Assembly: GCA_009392005.1 (NCBI GenBank)
Contig: VFHL01000011.1
Coordinates: 1 to 64,000, forward strand
Direction: 5' to 3'
Source: SAR202 cluster bacterium
GTDB lineage: Bacteria > Chloroflexota > Dehalococcoidia > UBA6926 > VFHL01
DNA: 64,000 nucleotides
The notes beneath the pieces were generated by a model. The model saw only the letters and a program-made list of their open reading frames with translations, made no database searches and was not told the DNA's origin. Positions 17,901-26,340 of the stretch are shown in pieces. Within the stretch, counting starts at the first letter, position 1. Every line of letters begins with the position of its first letter. The position numbers were made by a program, and so were the translations under genes.

Positions 17901-19353
17901 GTTCCTTTTTGCCGATTTGCATGCCCATCTCATCGCTTTACCAATTACGATCCTATCGCTCGGTCTCGGATTGTCATTGGCATTTCGTATTAATGGTTAT
18001 CGATCTTTGATGTATCTTGGCACGTTGGCAAATCTCGGACTTCTTGGATTAGTTTTGGCAGTGTTGTGGATGACCAATGCGTGGGACTACCCCACATATT
18101 TAATGCTGGCGGCAGCCGTGGTAGGAATCGCCTTTTGGATCAAAAAAGGCTCTTTGTTGCAGGGAGGTTTGATTGCGATAGCGTGTGGCAGCATTCTATT
18201 TCTTACAAGCCAAATCCTCAGCCAGCCTTTTGGTGATCATTTTGAATCTTTCTACTCCGGGGTGATTCTCAGCACTTTCCGTACTCCGATTCTCAACTAT
18301 TTAGGGATTCATGGATTACCGATTGTTTTCATTCTTGTCATGCTCACAGTTTTGATAAGTCGTCAAATGCGTTCGCGTGTTGGAACCCGCTTGTCTATTG
18401 ATAGATCTTGGTTCCATTTGAAAAACCTTGTGTTAATTCTTGCCTTCGTCGCCGTCATATGGTTTTTCGTGAATAGACAGATGTATCTTAGTGTTGTGCT
18501 GATAGGGATTGCAGCACTAATCGTTCAATACATGGTGATGGGATCAAAAACCCTGTCTCATCGCTTCGTCGGTACTATTCTTGTAATGGCATTTTTGATC
18601 GGTATCGGTGTTGACCTTGTTACCGTCCAAGGTGATATAGATCGAATGAACACGCTATTCAAATTTTATTTGCAGGCGTGGGTGTTATTTGGAATCGGTG
18701 CAGCATATATTCTTTGGTACCTTGGTTCCGTTGGCGTTTTTGAAGGAATAAAACAGTCTTGGGGCAAAAGATCTCTCTTTGCGGTCATTACGGTGTTTAT
18801 TTTTGGTGCTAGCCTTTATCCTATTGCCGCGTTGGAGCCACGATTAGGGGATCGGTTTGAAAAGACTAGTCTTACTTTAGATGGTTTGCGATATATGGAC
18901 ACTGCGGTTTATAGAGATATTCGTGGGAGCATCTCATTATCTTTTGATAAAGCAGCAATCGATTGGATTCAATGGAATATTGAAGGTTCTCCGATCATTG
19001 TGGAAGCGGTCACTCCAGAATATCGTTGGGGTGGCAGGGTGTCAGTGGCCACGGGGTTACCAACTGTCTTGGGTTGGAATTGGCATCAACGTCAGCAACG
19101 TGGGATTTATGCAGACCAAGTTGTGGCACGTCACAAGGCCATTGACAAATTTTATTCAAGTCCTGAAGAAATTGATGCAGAGCAATTCCTGCAGAAATAC
19201 AATGTTGATTACATTTATGTTGGCCAACTTGAAGATTTGTATTACCCCCGCGAAGGACTACATAAGTTTTCAAGGATGGCGGGGAATTCCTTAAAAATTG
19301 CCTACGAAAATGAGAAAGTGGTTATATACGAAGTGGTGGCAGCGTCAGGATAA
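14968..19353 (+). CDS. GT39-like plus Chlor_Arch_YYY (DUF2298) giant membrane protein
   Basis: A 1461-residue, very hydrophobic protein with more than twenty probable membrane helices. Residues about 1-640 resemble GT-C (PMT/ArnT, family 39) glycosyltransferases: an early loop YHPDERQIL with the acidic pair typical of the catalytic loop, then IVFVYLLGRLLYHSRIGLLAA and a soluble region about 430-630. Residues about 690-1455 match the Chlor_Arch_YYY family, with HPYRGGEKPMDFAYLNAI and its namesake YYY-x-G motif in LNYYYFGQF. The YYY family occurs mainly in Chloroflexota and some archaea and has unknown function. The fusion suggests lipid-linked sugar transfer on the outer face, which is inference. 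No Shine-Dalgarno is evident. TATGCT at 14952-14957 may be a -10 close to the start. Confidence 0.85.
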   Translation: MPTYLRRSLQYVFSTSEGIFTLLLVVAFAIRIYGVQWDQGGLYHPDERQILMTASRLELPSTWAQFLDPKTSPLNPHFFAYGSFPMYLLEASTTMWETFTGLQADLIVRATIGRLISVLFDVSTIVFVYLLGRLLYHSRIGLLAAMLVSFSVLHVQLSHFYTVDTILTTFTIATVYFSARLLRNGNILNGLLAGIFLGLAASTKISVAPLFLVVAFAWYVSSAHLYPIPPDLRLLTRYQKRFGRFLVGASTSGVLAAMIFVFVQPYFVLDFGSFLTGISEQAQMARGAVDFPYTRQFIGTTPFWFHIYQLSWWGTGLPLGFCMWVGFLFVLVRSIRNKRPEDLLLVIWVGSYFLLTAGLQVKFMRYMLPITPILAIFAAILLWELRSFRLARLSNRKIGDWVITFVVGCSFLYTIAYVNIYSVEHPATRMSAWIQENVSSGSSIAQEHWDEPLRGLPETGFRVPQLPLYEPDSIFKARQIGEILEQSDYVAIYSQRLYSSIFTLKERYPLTSSYYRALFAGDLGFDLIRVEASFPNLFGFSLQNNATSSIGLSAPSAITSPMITARGLDLGFAQESFVAYDHPKVLLFKKTKEKTSKEYVEVFWDESQPLKSSLLLSSKEWDSQRDGVTWFRDFSLNSWANQYPVIVWYLAFQFIFLVTLPSGLLLFRPLADRGYLLIKVLSLIMVAYISWVLVSLTDASFSQPIIMLALTLVAGFSVITLSFRTNEIREFFRQRWRLVLFSEAIFLIAFLVFIWIRSANPDLWHPYRGGEKPMDFAYLNAIVRSTSLPPFDPWFSGGYLNYYYFGQFIVATLIKLTTILPQIAYNIAIPTFFALTFGSAFSVTYNLASFTKAHTYLKPYGRDLLVAGLLGGFFVVVVGNLDGAVQWAQGLVTAWKYIGMVIVPEIGFPTLGSLGESVNAHGFVGVFQWLRNVVFDSAPLAVGIWNAWSNEQLLTGFDYWRSSRMLPGNHITEFPFWTFLFADLHAHLIALPITILSLGLGLSLAFRINGYRSLMYLGTLANLGLLGLVLAVLWMTNAWDYPTYLMLAAAVVGIAFWIKKGSLLQGGLIAIACGSILFLTSQILSQPFGDHFESFYSGVILSTFRTPILNYLGIHGLPIVFILVMLTVLISRQMRSRVGTRLSIDRSWFHLKNLVLILAFVAVIWFFVNRQMYLSVVLIGIAALIVQYMVMGSKTLSHRFVGTILVMAFLIGIGVDLVTVQGDIDRMNTLFKFYLQAWVLFGIGAAYILWYLGSVGVFEGIKQSWGKRSLFAVITVFIFGASLYPIAALEPRLGDRFEKTSLTLDGLRYMDTAVYRDIRGSISLSFDKAAIDWIQWNIEGSPIIVEAVTPEYRWGGRVSVATGLPTVLGWNWHQRQQRGIYADQVVARHKAIDKFYSSPEEIDAEQFLQKYNVDYIYVGQLEDLYYPREGLHKFSRMAGNSLKIAYENEKVVIYEVVAASG

Positions 19354-19459
19354 CGCCAAAAATCTTACGGTAAGATCACGATTTCCCCTCAAAAGGGTTC
19401 CTGTGATATTTGATTAGCTTTATACTGGCTCGGTTGGATGCGTGAAGGAGGAATAAGAT

Positions 19460-19684
19460 ATGCCCGTTTCTTGGGATGCAATTAGTCAACATTTTGTTGA
19501 TTGTCACGATATTAATGGAGAGATCGAACGGACCGCGGCACTCCGGTTTGCGGAGTTTGAAGGAATTTCAGACGACGAAATGGATGCGATTGACGCAATT
19601 GGATCACGAATCTTTCGTGGTGATAACGCTGTAGCCGACGTAAAAGAATTTCTTTTACAGGAAGGTCAGATTACGCAAGATTAG
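19460..19684 (+). CDS. Small acidic hypothetical protein
   Basis: A 74-residue protein starting MPVSWDAISQHFVDCHDING, with a high share of Asp and Glu and no membrane segment. GGAGG seven to eight bases before ATG strongly supports translation. It lies between the DUF2298 giant and the trehalose-phosphatase on the same strand. I recognise no family. Confidence 0.75.
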   Translation: MPVSWDAISQHFVDCHDINGEIERTAALRFAEFEGISDDEMDAIDAIGSRIFRGDNAVADVKEFLLQEGQITQD

Positions 19685-19786
19685 TGGTTGCTTTCGGACC
19701 ACGGTAGCGATTTACGATGACTTTGAATTGTTGATCTGTCGTTGGCTGGTTTGTTGATGGCAAATTAACTGTTGGAGACAGGCGCG

Positions 19787-20584
19787 ATGCACTATGCTCT
19801 TGAAAATCTTGATACTATTTCCCCGATTGTCCATGGCGATTCTTGGGCGTTACTCACTGATATTGATGGCACGCTGGCAGATTTTAATCCGCGTATAGAT
19901 GAGGCGGAAATAAGACATTCGCTGAAAAATCATTTGATGCAACTAGTGTCTAAATTGCCACTTGTTGCTGTGGTGACAGGGCGGTCATTAGTTGACGCTC
20001 GTCGGATGGTTGATATCGAAGGGGTTGTTTACCTAGCGAATCACGGATTCGAACACTGGAATGATGGGAATGTTCACTTAGACGGATCGGCAAAACCCTA
20101 TTTAACGCGTGTACATTCTGCTTTAGAAGACTTGAAACGTCATATGTTGGAATTTGATGTATTTATCGAGGATAAAGGTGTTACGGGTGCGGTTCATTAT
20201 CGTACTGCGGGAGACCCTATATTGGTTGAACGTGTATTGCGAGATGCCACCGTTGATTTAAAGAGTTTATACGGATTACAAATCAATTTTGGGCGGAGGG
20301 TTATGGAAATAAAACCACCCGTCCTTATGGATAAGGGGATAGCAGTTACGCAACTGATTCGTGAATCAAAGTTGGATAGGGCAATATACGTTGGTGATGA
20401 TATAACAGATGTAGAAGCGTTTCGAGCGTTTGATTTAATGAAATCAACCGTTGACGGATTCGATGGTTGTACGTTTGCTGTATTGAATGATGAGGCCCCA
20501 GCAATTGTGCGAGAGCAAGCGGATTTTGGCCTTAACAATATCGACGAAGTAGAAGAATTGTTCTCGTGGTTAATTCGTTCTTGA
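19787..20584 (+). CDS. otsB: Trehalose-6-phosphate phosphatase (HAD family)
   Basis: A 265-residue HAD phosphatase of the OtsB type, which dephosphorylates trehalose-6-phosphate to trehalose. HAD motif I is LTDIDGTLADF with the nucleophile Asp and acid/base Asp, motif II is VVTGRS, the conserved LANHGFEHW and GRRVMEIKPP with its catalytic lysine follow, then motif IV YVGDDITDVEAF. ATG 19787 is preferred to an upstream TTG because GGAG lies nine bases before it. No trehalose-phosphate synthase lies nearby. Relatives acting on mannosyl- or glucosyl-glycerate phosphates share these motifs, so the exact substrate carries some doubt. Confidence 0.85.
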   Translation: MHYALENLDTISPIVHGDSWALLTDIDGTLADFNPRIDEAEIRHSLKNHLMQLVSKLPLVAVVTGRSLVDARRMVDIEGVVYLANHGFEHWNDGNVHLDGSAKPYLTRVHSALEDLKRHMLEFDVFIEDKGVTGAVHYRTAGDPILVERVLRDATVDLKSLYGLQINFGRRVMEIKPPVLMDKGIAVTQLIRESKLDRAIYVGDDITDVEAFRAFDLMKSTVDGFDGCTFAVLNDEAPAIVREQADFGLNNIDEVEELFSWLIRS

Positions 20585-20807
20585 CTGGATGTTTTTCCCA
20601 ATAAACATATTCGTGATATATCAGATCTGTATTCGCGGTTAGTGACTCTTACCCGTTACCGATCATGGTAGGCTTCCTTCGTTGACCCTATGTTTCAGAG
20701 CGTGATATATTTGCGTGCTGAGAACCATGGTGTTTTTAACAACGTGCCTTGATATGGAATTTTAGTTTGTTATTCAAGTTCAAATTCAATGAAAATGGTG
20801 TGGAGTG

Positions 20808-21485
20808 ATGGGAATTGTTACTGCTGTCGTTCTTGCCGCTGGCGTCGGTGAGCGAATGGGATACAAAGATAAGGCGATGGTTACCCTTATGGGGGACCCT
20901 TTGATTACGCATACTCTTAGGCCATTTCAACAGTGTTCCAAAGTTGACCAAATAATTTTGATTATGCATGCGGATAAAATCCACCAGGGGAGCGATATTG
21001 TCACTGAATATAAATTTGACAAAGTTGTTGGTGTATACCCAGGGGGTGCCAATCGACAGGAATCGGCTTTTATAGGTTTAGATCATGCTGAAAATGCTGA
21101 TATTGTTATTATTCATGATGGGGCGCGGCCATGTGTAGATGAAACCATAATAATTCGTGGGTTGGTGGCTGTTGTTGAGACGGGAGCAGCTGTTGCTGCA
21201 GTGCCGATTAGAGATACCATTAAGGAGATAGGTGGAAACTCGGAAATCCAAAATACGGTTTCTCGGGATTATTTATGGGCTGCGCAAACCCCGCAAATGT
21301 TCTTTAGAGATTTGTTGTTAAAAGCGCATCGCTCATCTTCCCAACCAGCTACGGATGATGCTGCATTAGTTGAATCTTTACCTCATCCGGTGAATATATT
21401 TGAAGGCGCTTCGACGAATATTAAAGTAACAACAATCGAAGATTTGGAATTAGCGGAGGCGATTTTGGCTCGGCGTGTTAGATGA
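20808..21485 (+). CDS. ispD: 2-C-methyl-D-erythritol 4-phosphate cytidylyltransferase
   Basis: A 225-residue IspD, third step of the MEP isoprenoid pathway, joining CTP to MEP. The nucleotide-binding start VVLAAGVGERMG, the GGANRQESAFIGL segment with the substrate Arg, IIHDGARPCVDE, and WAAQTPQMF and VTTIEDLELAEAIL toward the end are typical. ATG 20808 is likely. An adjoining GTG three bases upstream is possible. The stop overlaps the ispF start (ATGA), so the trio ispD-ispF-cysS is translationally coupled. Confidence 0.96.
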   Translation: MGIVTAVVLAAGVGERMGYKDKAMVTLMGDPLITHTLRPFQQCSKVDQIILIMHADKIHQGSDIVTEYKFDKVVGVYPGGANRQESAFIGLDHAENADIVIIHDGARPCVDETIIIRGLVAVVETGAAVAAVPIRDTIKEIGGNSEIQNTVSRDYLWAAQTPQMFFRDLLLKAHRSSSQPATDDAALVESLPHPVNIFEGASTNIKVTTIEDLELAEAILARRVR

Positions 21486-21958
21486 TTAGATTCGGGATAG
21501 GGTTTGATATTCATCCACTTGAAACCGGATACCCTTTGGTTCTCGGTGGAGTTGAAATTGAATATTCACATGGACTTGTTGGGCACAGCGATGCAGATGT
21601 TCTCACCCATGCGGTGATAGACTCCCTTCTTGGTGCAGGTGCGTTAGGAGATATAGGGGACTATTTTCCTGCAGATGATCCTCAGTACAGTGGGATTTCT
21701 AGCATTCTTCTTCTTCAAAAAACGGCCACGATGCTCAAATCAGCGAACTTGCGAGTGGTGAATATCGATGCTACGATCGTTGCTGAAAATCCCCGTCTGA
21801 GTCCGTTTAGAGATGCCATGCGCCAGAACATTGCTGGCGCTTTGTCAATTGAAATAAATTACGTCAGTGTAAAGGCGACCACGGCTGAAGGACTTGATTC
21901 AATTGGTAATGGGCATGGGATATCTGCGCAGGCGGTTGCGTCATTGGAGCAAGCGTGA
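21482..21958 (+). CDS. ispF: 2-C-methyl-D-erythritol 2,4-cyclodiphosphate synthase
   Basis: A 158-residue IspF, which cyclises CDP-methylerythritol phosphate in the MEP pathway. Zinc ligands are visible in GIGFDIHPL (Asp and His) and the following GHSDADVLTHAV. GDIGDYFP and the closing VSVKATTAEGLDSIGNGHGI are standard. It overlaps ispD by four bases and cysS by four (GTGA), a compact operon. Confidence 0.98.
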   Translation: MIRFGIGFDIHPLETGYPLVLGGVEIEYSHGLVGHSDADVLTHAVIDSLLGAGALGDIGDYFPADDPQYSGISSILLLQKTATMLKSANLRVVNIDATIVAENPRLSPFRDAMRQNIAGALSIEINYVSVKATTAEGLDSIGNGHGISAQAVASLEQA

Positions 21959-23334
21959 AGATCTACAGTACACTTTCCTCGCGTAAGGAAGACTTTATCT
22001 CTGTTGACCAAGAGGTCTCAATGTATGTTTGTGGGATCACACCATATGATGATGCGCATCTCGGTCATGCCATGAGTTATATTATTTTTGACGTTGTAAA
22101 AAGGTACCTTGAGTACAAGGGCTATACCGTGCGTCATGTCCAAAATTTCACCGATATTGACGATAAAATTATCGATCGAGCGTTGGGAAACGGTGAGGAT
22201 CCACTTGCTCTTGCAGAAAAATTCATGGAGCGTTTTCGAGAAGAGATGGGTTTGCTCAATATCAAACCAGCGGATGTATACCCGAGGGCTACGGAAGAAA
22301 TCCCAACAATCATAGATGTGATTCAGAATTTGATTGAAAATGGGTATGCTTATGCGTCAGGCGGGGATGTGTATTATCGTGTGCACAACTTTGAAGGTTA
22401 CGGGAAATTATCTAAACGTACTTTAGACGGAATGCGCGCTGGAGCGCGGATTGCAGTTAGCGATGACAAAGAAAACCCTCTTGATTTTACATTGTGGAAA
22501 AATGCTAAGCCAGATGAACCGTTCTGGGAGAGCCCATGGGGGGCGGGTCGCCCTGGTTGGCATATTGAATGTAGCGCTATGTCACTTAAGTACCTTGGTA
22601 AGAGCTTGGTAATCCATGGAGGCGGGCAGGATTTGTTGTTCCCTCATCACGAAAATGAAATTGCTCAATCTGAGGCATACACTGGACAGCAACCATTTGC
22701 TCGTTGGTGGATTCATCACGGTCTTATGCAGATGGGTGATGAAAAGATGAGCAAATCTATAGGAAATTTAATTCGGATACGAGAAGCGATTCCTTTATAT
22801 GGGTCAGACACTTTAAGATTGTTTGTTCTTGGTTCACATTATCGGAATCCCTTAAGCTACAGCGAAGATAGTCTTCGTTCGACAAAGCGCTCAATCAGTC
22901 GGTTGAGCCGTGCTTTAGAGGCGCAGTCGTTTGATGATGGCACTGTGATGGATTCGATTGCGTACCAAAAACAATTTGAGCAATCGATGGATGATGATTT
23001 TAATACGCCACAAGCCACGGCCGCTCTATTCGAAATGGCACGGGAGATCAATCGTGTAAGTGACGGTGGTGGAAATGTCCAAGATGCACAAGGTATTTTA
23101 CGTAATCTCCTCAGTGTTTTGGGGATTGATTTAGAGCAGTCTGATCCAGTGAATTCTTTGGAAATTGATCCACTGGTTTCTGTCTTAATTGAAACGCGGG
23201 CTGACCTACGTAAAAGTGGGAATTATGAGCAGGCAGATCAGATTCGGAGTCGTTTACAAGAAATAGGGATATCGCTCGAAGATACAGCAGACGGCACAGA
23301 ATGGCGCTTTGATGAGATCTTCGAAACAGATTGA
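21955..23334 (+). CDS. cysS: Cysteinyl-tRNA synthetase
   Basis: A 459-residue class I synthetase charging tRNA-Cys. The zinc-binding cysteine in MYVCGITPYD, the HIGH-equivalent HLGHAMSY, the second zinc cysteine in WHIECSAMS with the histidines of DLLFPHHENEIAQSEA, and the KMSKS loop EKMSKSIGN are all present. Starts at GTG 21955, overlapping the ispF stop. The ispD-ispF-cysS order is known from many bacteria. Confidence 0.98.
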   Translation: MKIYSTLSSRKEDFISVDQEVSMYVCGITPYDDAHLGHAMSYIIFDVVKRYLEYKGYTVRHVQNFTDIDDKIIDRALGNGEDPLALAEKFMERFREEMGLLNIKPADVYPRATEEIPTIIDVIQNLIENGYAYASGGDVYYRVHNFEGYGKLSKRTLDGMRAGARIAVSDDKENPLDFTLWKNAKPDEPFWESPWGAGRPGWHIECSAMSLKYLGKSLVIHGGGQDLLFPHHENEIAQSEAYTGQQPFARWWIHHGLMQMGDEKMSKSIGNLIRIREAIPLYGSDTLRLFVLGSHYRNPLSYSEDSLRSTKRSISRLSRALEAQSFDDGTVMDSIAYQKQFEQSMDDDFNTPQATAALFEMAREINRVSDGGGNVQDAQGILRNLLSVLGIDLEQSDPVNSLEIDPLVSVLIETRADLRKSGNYEQADQIRSRLQEIGISLEDTADGTEWRFDEIFETD

Positions 23335-23397
23335 TACAGGTTATTTAGTGTAATTAGTTTTGATGGCACATTTTAGTTTGGTGGTCCGTCAGGTGTT

Positions 23398-23811
23398 TTG
23401 ACTCAACCTGATCTTCTCTATCAGCGTGAACTGGGCCACATTATCGGCAGTGCATTAGACCGACCAATTCAGGGACAACGAGAATTGTGGTCGGAAATGT
23501 CAAGCTCTCCAGATCTTCTTGTTTTAAAGCAACACTTAAAAGATATTCGCGATCAGTATCCTGATGCATTCGAGTACTCTCATATTGGTGACAGTATTTT
23601 TACAAACACTGTGCTGAATCATCTGGATTTACGTAATATGCACCAGAGGGATTTGCGGAGTTACCGCGAAATGCGTAGAGGTTATGTTTGGTACCCAACA
23701 TCCGGGGGTAAATTATTGCCTGCAGCCGCGGTTACGGCTAATTTGTCGGCACGCTCATTCTCTATGTTACCCGAATGTCCACGTACCCAATGGAAATCTA
23801 CTTTATGTTGA
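23398..23811 (+). CDS. Possible hypothetical protein, overlapping rnhA end
   Basis: A 137-codon open frame 63 bases after cysS. Residues 1-95 look protein-like (hydrophilic, with DLRNMHQRDLRSYREMRRGY). The last ~40 codons run antisense through the 3' end of rnhA by 130 bases, an unusual overlap that lowers trust. The only start is TTG with a poorly spaced AGGTG, as an in-frame TAG lies just upstream. Otherwise the gap between cysS and rnhA would hold nothing. I recognise no family. Confidence 0.35.
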   Translation: MTQPDLLYQRELGHIIGSALDRPIQGQRELWSEMSSSPDLLVLKQHLKDIRDQYPDAFEYSHIGDSIFTNTVLNHLDLRNMHQRDLRSYREMRRGYVWYPTSGGKLLPAAAVTANLSARSFSMLPECPRTQWKSTLC

Positions 23812-24158
23812 TCAATTAATTGCAATAACTGATTCCATAGGTCGGGGTTAAGAGCGGGCTCCCCTTTTTTGTTGCGTTTCCATGAATTAGCTTTCCAGCG
23901 CCGAGCCCAACCGTTATTAATTGCGTCAACAACGTATTTAGAATCAGAATATACCGAAACTTTGGATCCTTGATCTAATATTTCCAATCCCTTTATTACT
24001 GCAATAATTTCCATACGATTGTTGGTTGTACGAGAAAACCCTCCAGACAATTCAGTCTCTCGGTCTGAATATTGGACTAATACTCCATATCCGCCTGGTC
24101 CAGGGTTACCTAGACTCGACCCGTCAGTATGGATCTTGACGAAATTTATTGTTGTCAC
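23682..24158 (-). CDS. rnhA: Ribonuclease HI
   Basis: A 158-residue type 1 RNase H, cutting RNA in RNA-DNA hybrids. The four acidic active-site residues are visible: Asp in KIHTDGSSLGNPGPGG, Glu in NNRMEIIAV, Asp in VYSDSKYVV and Asp in ENERADKLA. The basic handle region WKANSWKRNKKGEP is present. GTG 24158 is preferred because GGAGAT lies seven bases upstream and this gives a family-typical short N-terminus. An ATG nine codons upstream lacks a site. Downstream of uvrC on the same strand with a 78-base gap. Confidence 0.96.
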   Translation of the reverse strand: MTTINFVKIHTDGSSLGNPGPGGYGVLVQYSDRETELSGGFSRTTNNRMEIIAVIKGLEILDQGSKVSVYSDSKYVVDAINNGWARRWKANSWKRNKKGEPALNPDLWNQLLQLIDQHKVDFHWVRGHSGNIENERADKLAVTAAAGNNLPPDVGYQT

Positions 24159-24236
24159 TAGATGATCTCCAAAATCAGCGATCATTAAGGTTATGTTGCT
24201 GATGTGAATTAAGAACCGAAGTGTAAGCGGATGAAT

Positions 24237-26153
24237 TCATAATTGCTCTTTAATTTGTTTAGCCAATTTTATGCTGAGGCCATCGACCATCGCAATATCT
24301 TCGTTTGATGCCTGACGGATTCCATCTACGGATCCAAAGTACCGTAGGAGTGCTTTTTTGCGTTTAGGACCAATGCCGGTGATGGTGTCTAATGCTGATT
24401 TTGTGTTTTGCTTTGATCTCAACTGTCGGTGATAAGTTATTGCAAACCGATGCGACTCGTCTCGGATTCTTTGAAGAAGAAATAATGCTTGGGATGTTTT
24501 GGGTATCTTAATACCCTCGCTGTTGTCAGGTATAAATATTTCCTCTTCGCGTTTCGCTATGCTTGCAACTGGAATTTCGGTTAGATTCATTTCTCTGAGC
24601 ACACGGAGAGCCGCATTTAATTGACCTTTTCCGCCATCGATTAATACGAGGTCCGGTTCCTTCATCCAACTCTTTGTTTTGTCATTTGGGGAGGGACCTT
24701 GTTGTTTCACTCCAGTAGGTTCTAGATGCTCTTCCGTAGATCCATTGGTGTCTAATGATTGAAATCGTTGAAATCTTCTACGTAGTACCTCTTCCATCGA
24801 GGCAAAATCGTTAGCACCTTGAACTGTTTTAATCTTAAATCGTCGATATTTTGTCTTGCGTGGAATGCCGTTTTCAAATACGACCATACTTCCAACGGAA
24901 TTTGTCCCTTGTGTGTTTGATATGTCATAACATTCTATATGAAGTGGTATTTTGGGCAGGGCTAAGTGCTCTTTCACTTCCTCCAGAGTGTCAACGACGC
25001 TGTGCTTGTTGTGCAACTTCCTTGATTTTAGTCGCCGTATTCCTTCTAACGCGTTTTTATGGACCAATTGAACTAGTCGTTTCTTTTCCCCTTGCTTTGG
25101 GACATTAATCCGCACTTTCCCGCCTCGTTTGTTTTCCAACCAATTCAGGAGTAATCCGTCTGATTTTGGCAATGGATATTGCAATATCAGTCGCGGAGGA
25201 ATGTACGCACTTACATCATAATATTGTTTGATGAAACTAGACATGATTGAACTTGTCGTTTCACTTTCGGTTCCTTCTAAAGCGAAGTTGTTACGTCCAA
25301 CCAATTTTCCATTACGCACAAAAAAGACTTCAACCCATGCTTCGTCTTTTTCATGTGACAATGCGATTACATCTTCGTTATCTAATTCTGTGGATACCAC
25401 CTTTTGTTCTTCCATGACATGCTCAATTGATTTAAGTTGATCGCGATAAAAGGCTGCCTGCTCGAAGCGGAGATCATTCGATGCTTCGGTCATGTTGGTT
25501 TGTACCTTGTCAAGCACATTTTCATGATTACCTTCGAGAAACAAAACGACTTGGTCCAGTACGGAGCGGTACTCGTTTTCAGTAACAGCTCCAATACAAG
25601 GACCTAAGCATCTCTTTATATGAAAATCTAGACAAGGTTGAGGGTCTTTGCCTGTTATCACTCTTGTGCATGATCGGAAAGGGAAGATCTTGTTTAGTAA
25701 ATCAAGGTTTTTTCTTACCGATCCGGCGCTCGAAAATGGGCCAAAATAACGAGCATTATCTCCAAAATCCCCTTCAGATTTGATGCTACGACTGATCTCG
25801 ACTTTGGCCCATGGTTCATCCACGTTTATTTTGATATACGGGTATGTTTTGTCGTCTTTGAGCCTCACATTATATCGAGGCTTATTTTTTTTAATTAACG
25901 TGTTTTCCAGTAAAAAGGCTTCTTGCTCTGAGTCGGTCAAAATATAATCAACATTTGCAGCTTTAGTGGAAATTAAATGGACTTTGAAATCACTTTGATT
26001 AGAGGTTGAGAAATATGAACGCACACGTGAGCGGAGGTTCTTTGCTTTGCCAACATAGATTATATTGTCGTTCGCATCTGTGAACGTATAAACACCTGGT
26101 TGCCGCGGTAATTCGCCTAGCTGTTCTTTGATTGGATTGACTAGAGCTTTCAT
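24237..26153 (-). CDS. uvrC: Excinuclease ABC subunit C
   Basis: A 638-residue UvrC, making the two incisions of nucleotide excision repair. GIY-YIG domain at the start (QPGVYTFTDANDNIIYVGKA, about 18-37), a cysteine cluster region (FRSCTRVITGKDPQPCLDFH), a UVR coiled coil near 200-235 that contacts UvrB, the RNase H-like endonuclease domain (ECYDISNTQGTNSVG and PDLVLIDGGKGQLNAAL), and tandem helix-hairpin-helix motifs at the end (ITGIGPKRKKALLRYFG). There is no Shine-Dalgarno. A perfect TATAAT six bases before ATG suggests leaderless expression. prfA diverges from the same region. Confidence 0.98.
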   Translation of the reverse strand: MKALVNPIKEQLGELPRQPGVYTFTDANDNIIYVGKAKNLRSRVRSYFSTSNQSDFKVHLISTKAANVDYILTDSEQEAFLLENTLIKKNKPRYNVRLKDDKTYPYIKINVDEPWAKVEISRSIKSEGDFGDNARYFGPFSSAGSVRKNLDLLNKIFPFRSCTRVITGKDPQPCLDFHIKRCLGPCIGAVTENEYRSVLDQVVLFLEGNHENVLDKVQTNMTEASNDLRFEQAAFYRDQLKSIEHVMEEQKVVSTELDNEDVIALSHEKDEAWVEVFFVRNGKLVGRNNFALEGTESETTSSIMSSFIKQYYDVSAYIPPRLILQYPLPKSDGLLLNWLENKRGGKVRINVPKQGEKKRLVQLVHKNALEGIRRLKSRKLHNKHSVVDTLEEVKEHLALPKIPLHIECYDISNTQGTNSVGSMVVFENGIPRKTKYRRFKIKTVQGANDFASMEEVLRRRFQRFQSLDTNGSTEEHLEPTGVKQQGPSPNDKTKSWMKEPDLVLIDGGKGQLNAALRVLREMNLTEIPVASIAKREEEIFIPDNSEGIKIPKTSQALFLLQRIRDESHRFAITYHRQLRSKQNTKSALDTITGIGPKRKKALLRYFGSVDGIRQASNEDIAMVDGLSIKLAKQIKEQL

Positions 26154-26159
26154 ACTCTA

Positions 26160-26165
26160 ATTATA
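26160..26165 (-). promoter_or_regulatory. TATAAT six bases before uvrC ATG
   Basis: A perfect -10 hexamer read on the minus strand, followed by TAGAGT and then ATG 26153. Initiation six or seven bases after the hexamer would fall on the start codon itself. No good -35 or ribosome site is visible. Confidence 0.5.
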
Positions 26166-26330
26166 CAGCTAAGCAGTCTCATAACGCGTCTACCTGTTAA
26201 CGGTTTGGAATCTTAGCGGAGGAATTGAATTCCCAAAAGATCAATAGTGTGGGGGCAATGGAGGAAAATGGGCTTCGTTTCTCTCCGTGCTATACTTTTC
26301 CTGAAAACATTTGGTCATACGACCTATAGG

Positions 26331-26336
26331 TATAAT
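26331..26336 (+). promoter_or_regulatory. TATAAT four bases before prfA ATG
   Basis: A perfect -10 hexamer followed by TATC and ATG 26341, with no Shine-Dalgarno. Spacing is tighter than usual for a leaderless start, so a more upstream promoter (TATACT at 26291-26296) is an alternative. Confidence 0.35.
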
Positions 26337-26340
26337 TATC

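Noticed and set aside
18881-19294. 137-codon second plus-strand frame inside the giant membrane gene.
   Set aside because: It is an out-of-frame shadow with no ribosome site.
20585-20807. tRNA-like TTCAAAT segment before ispD.
   Set aside because: The flanking bases do not form a T-arm or acceptor stem. No tRNA was found anywhere in the window.
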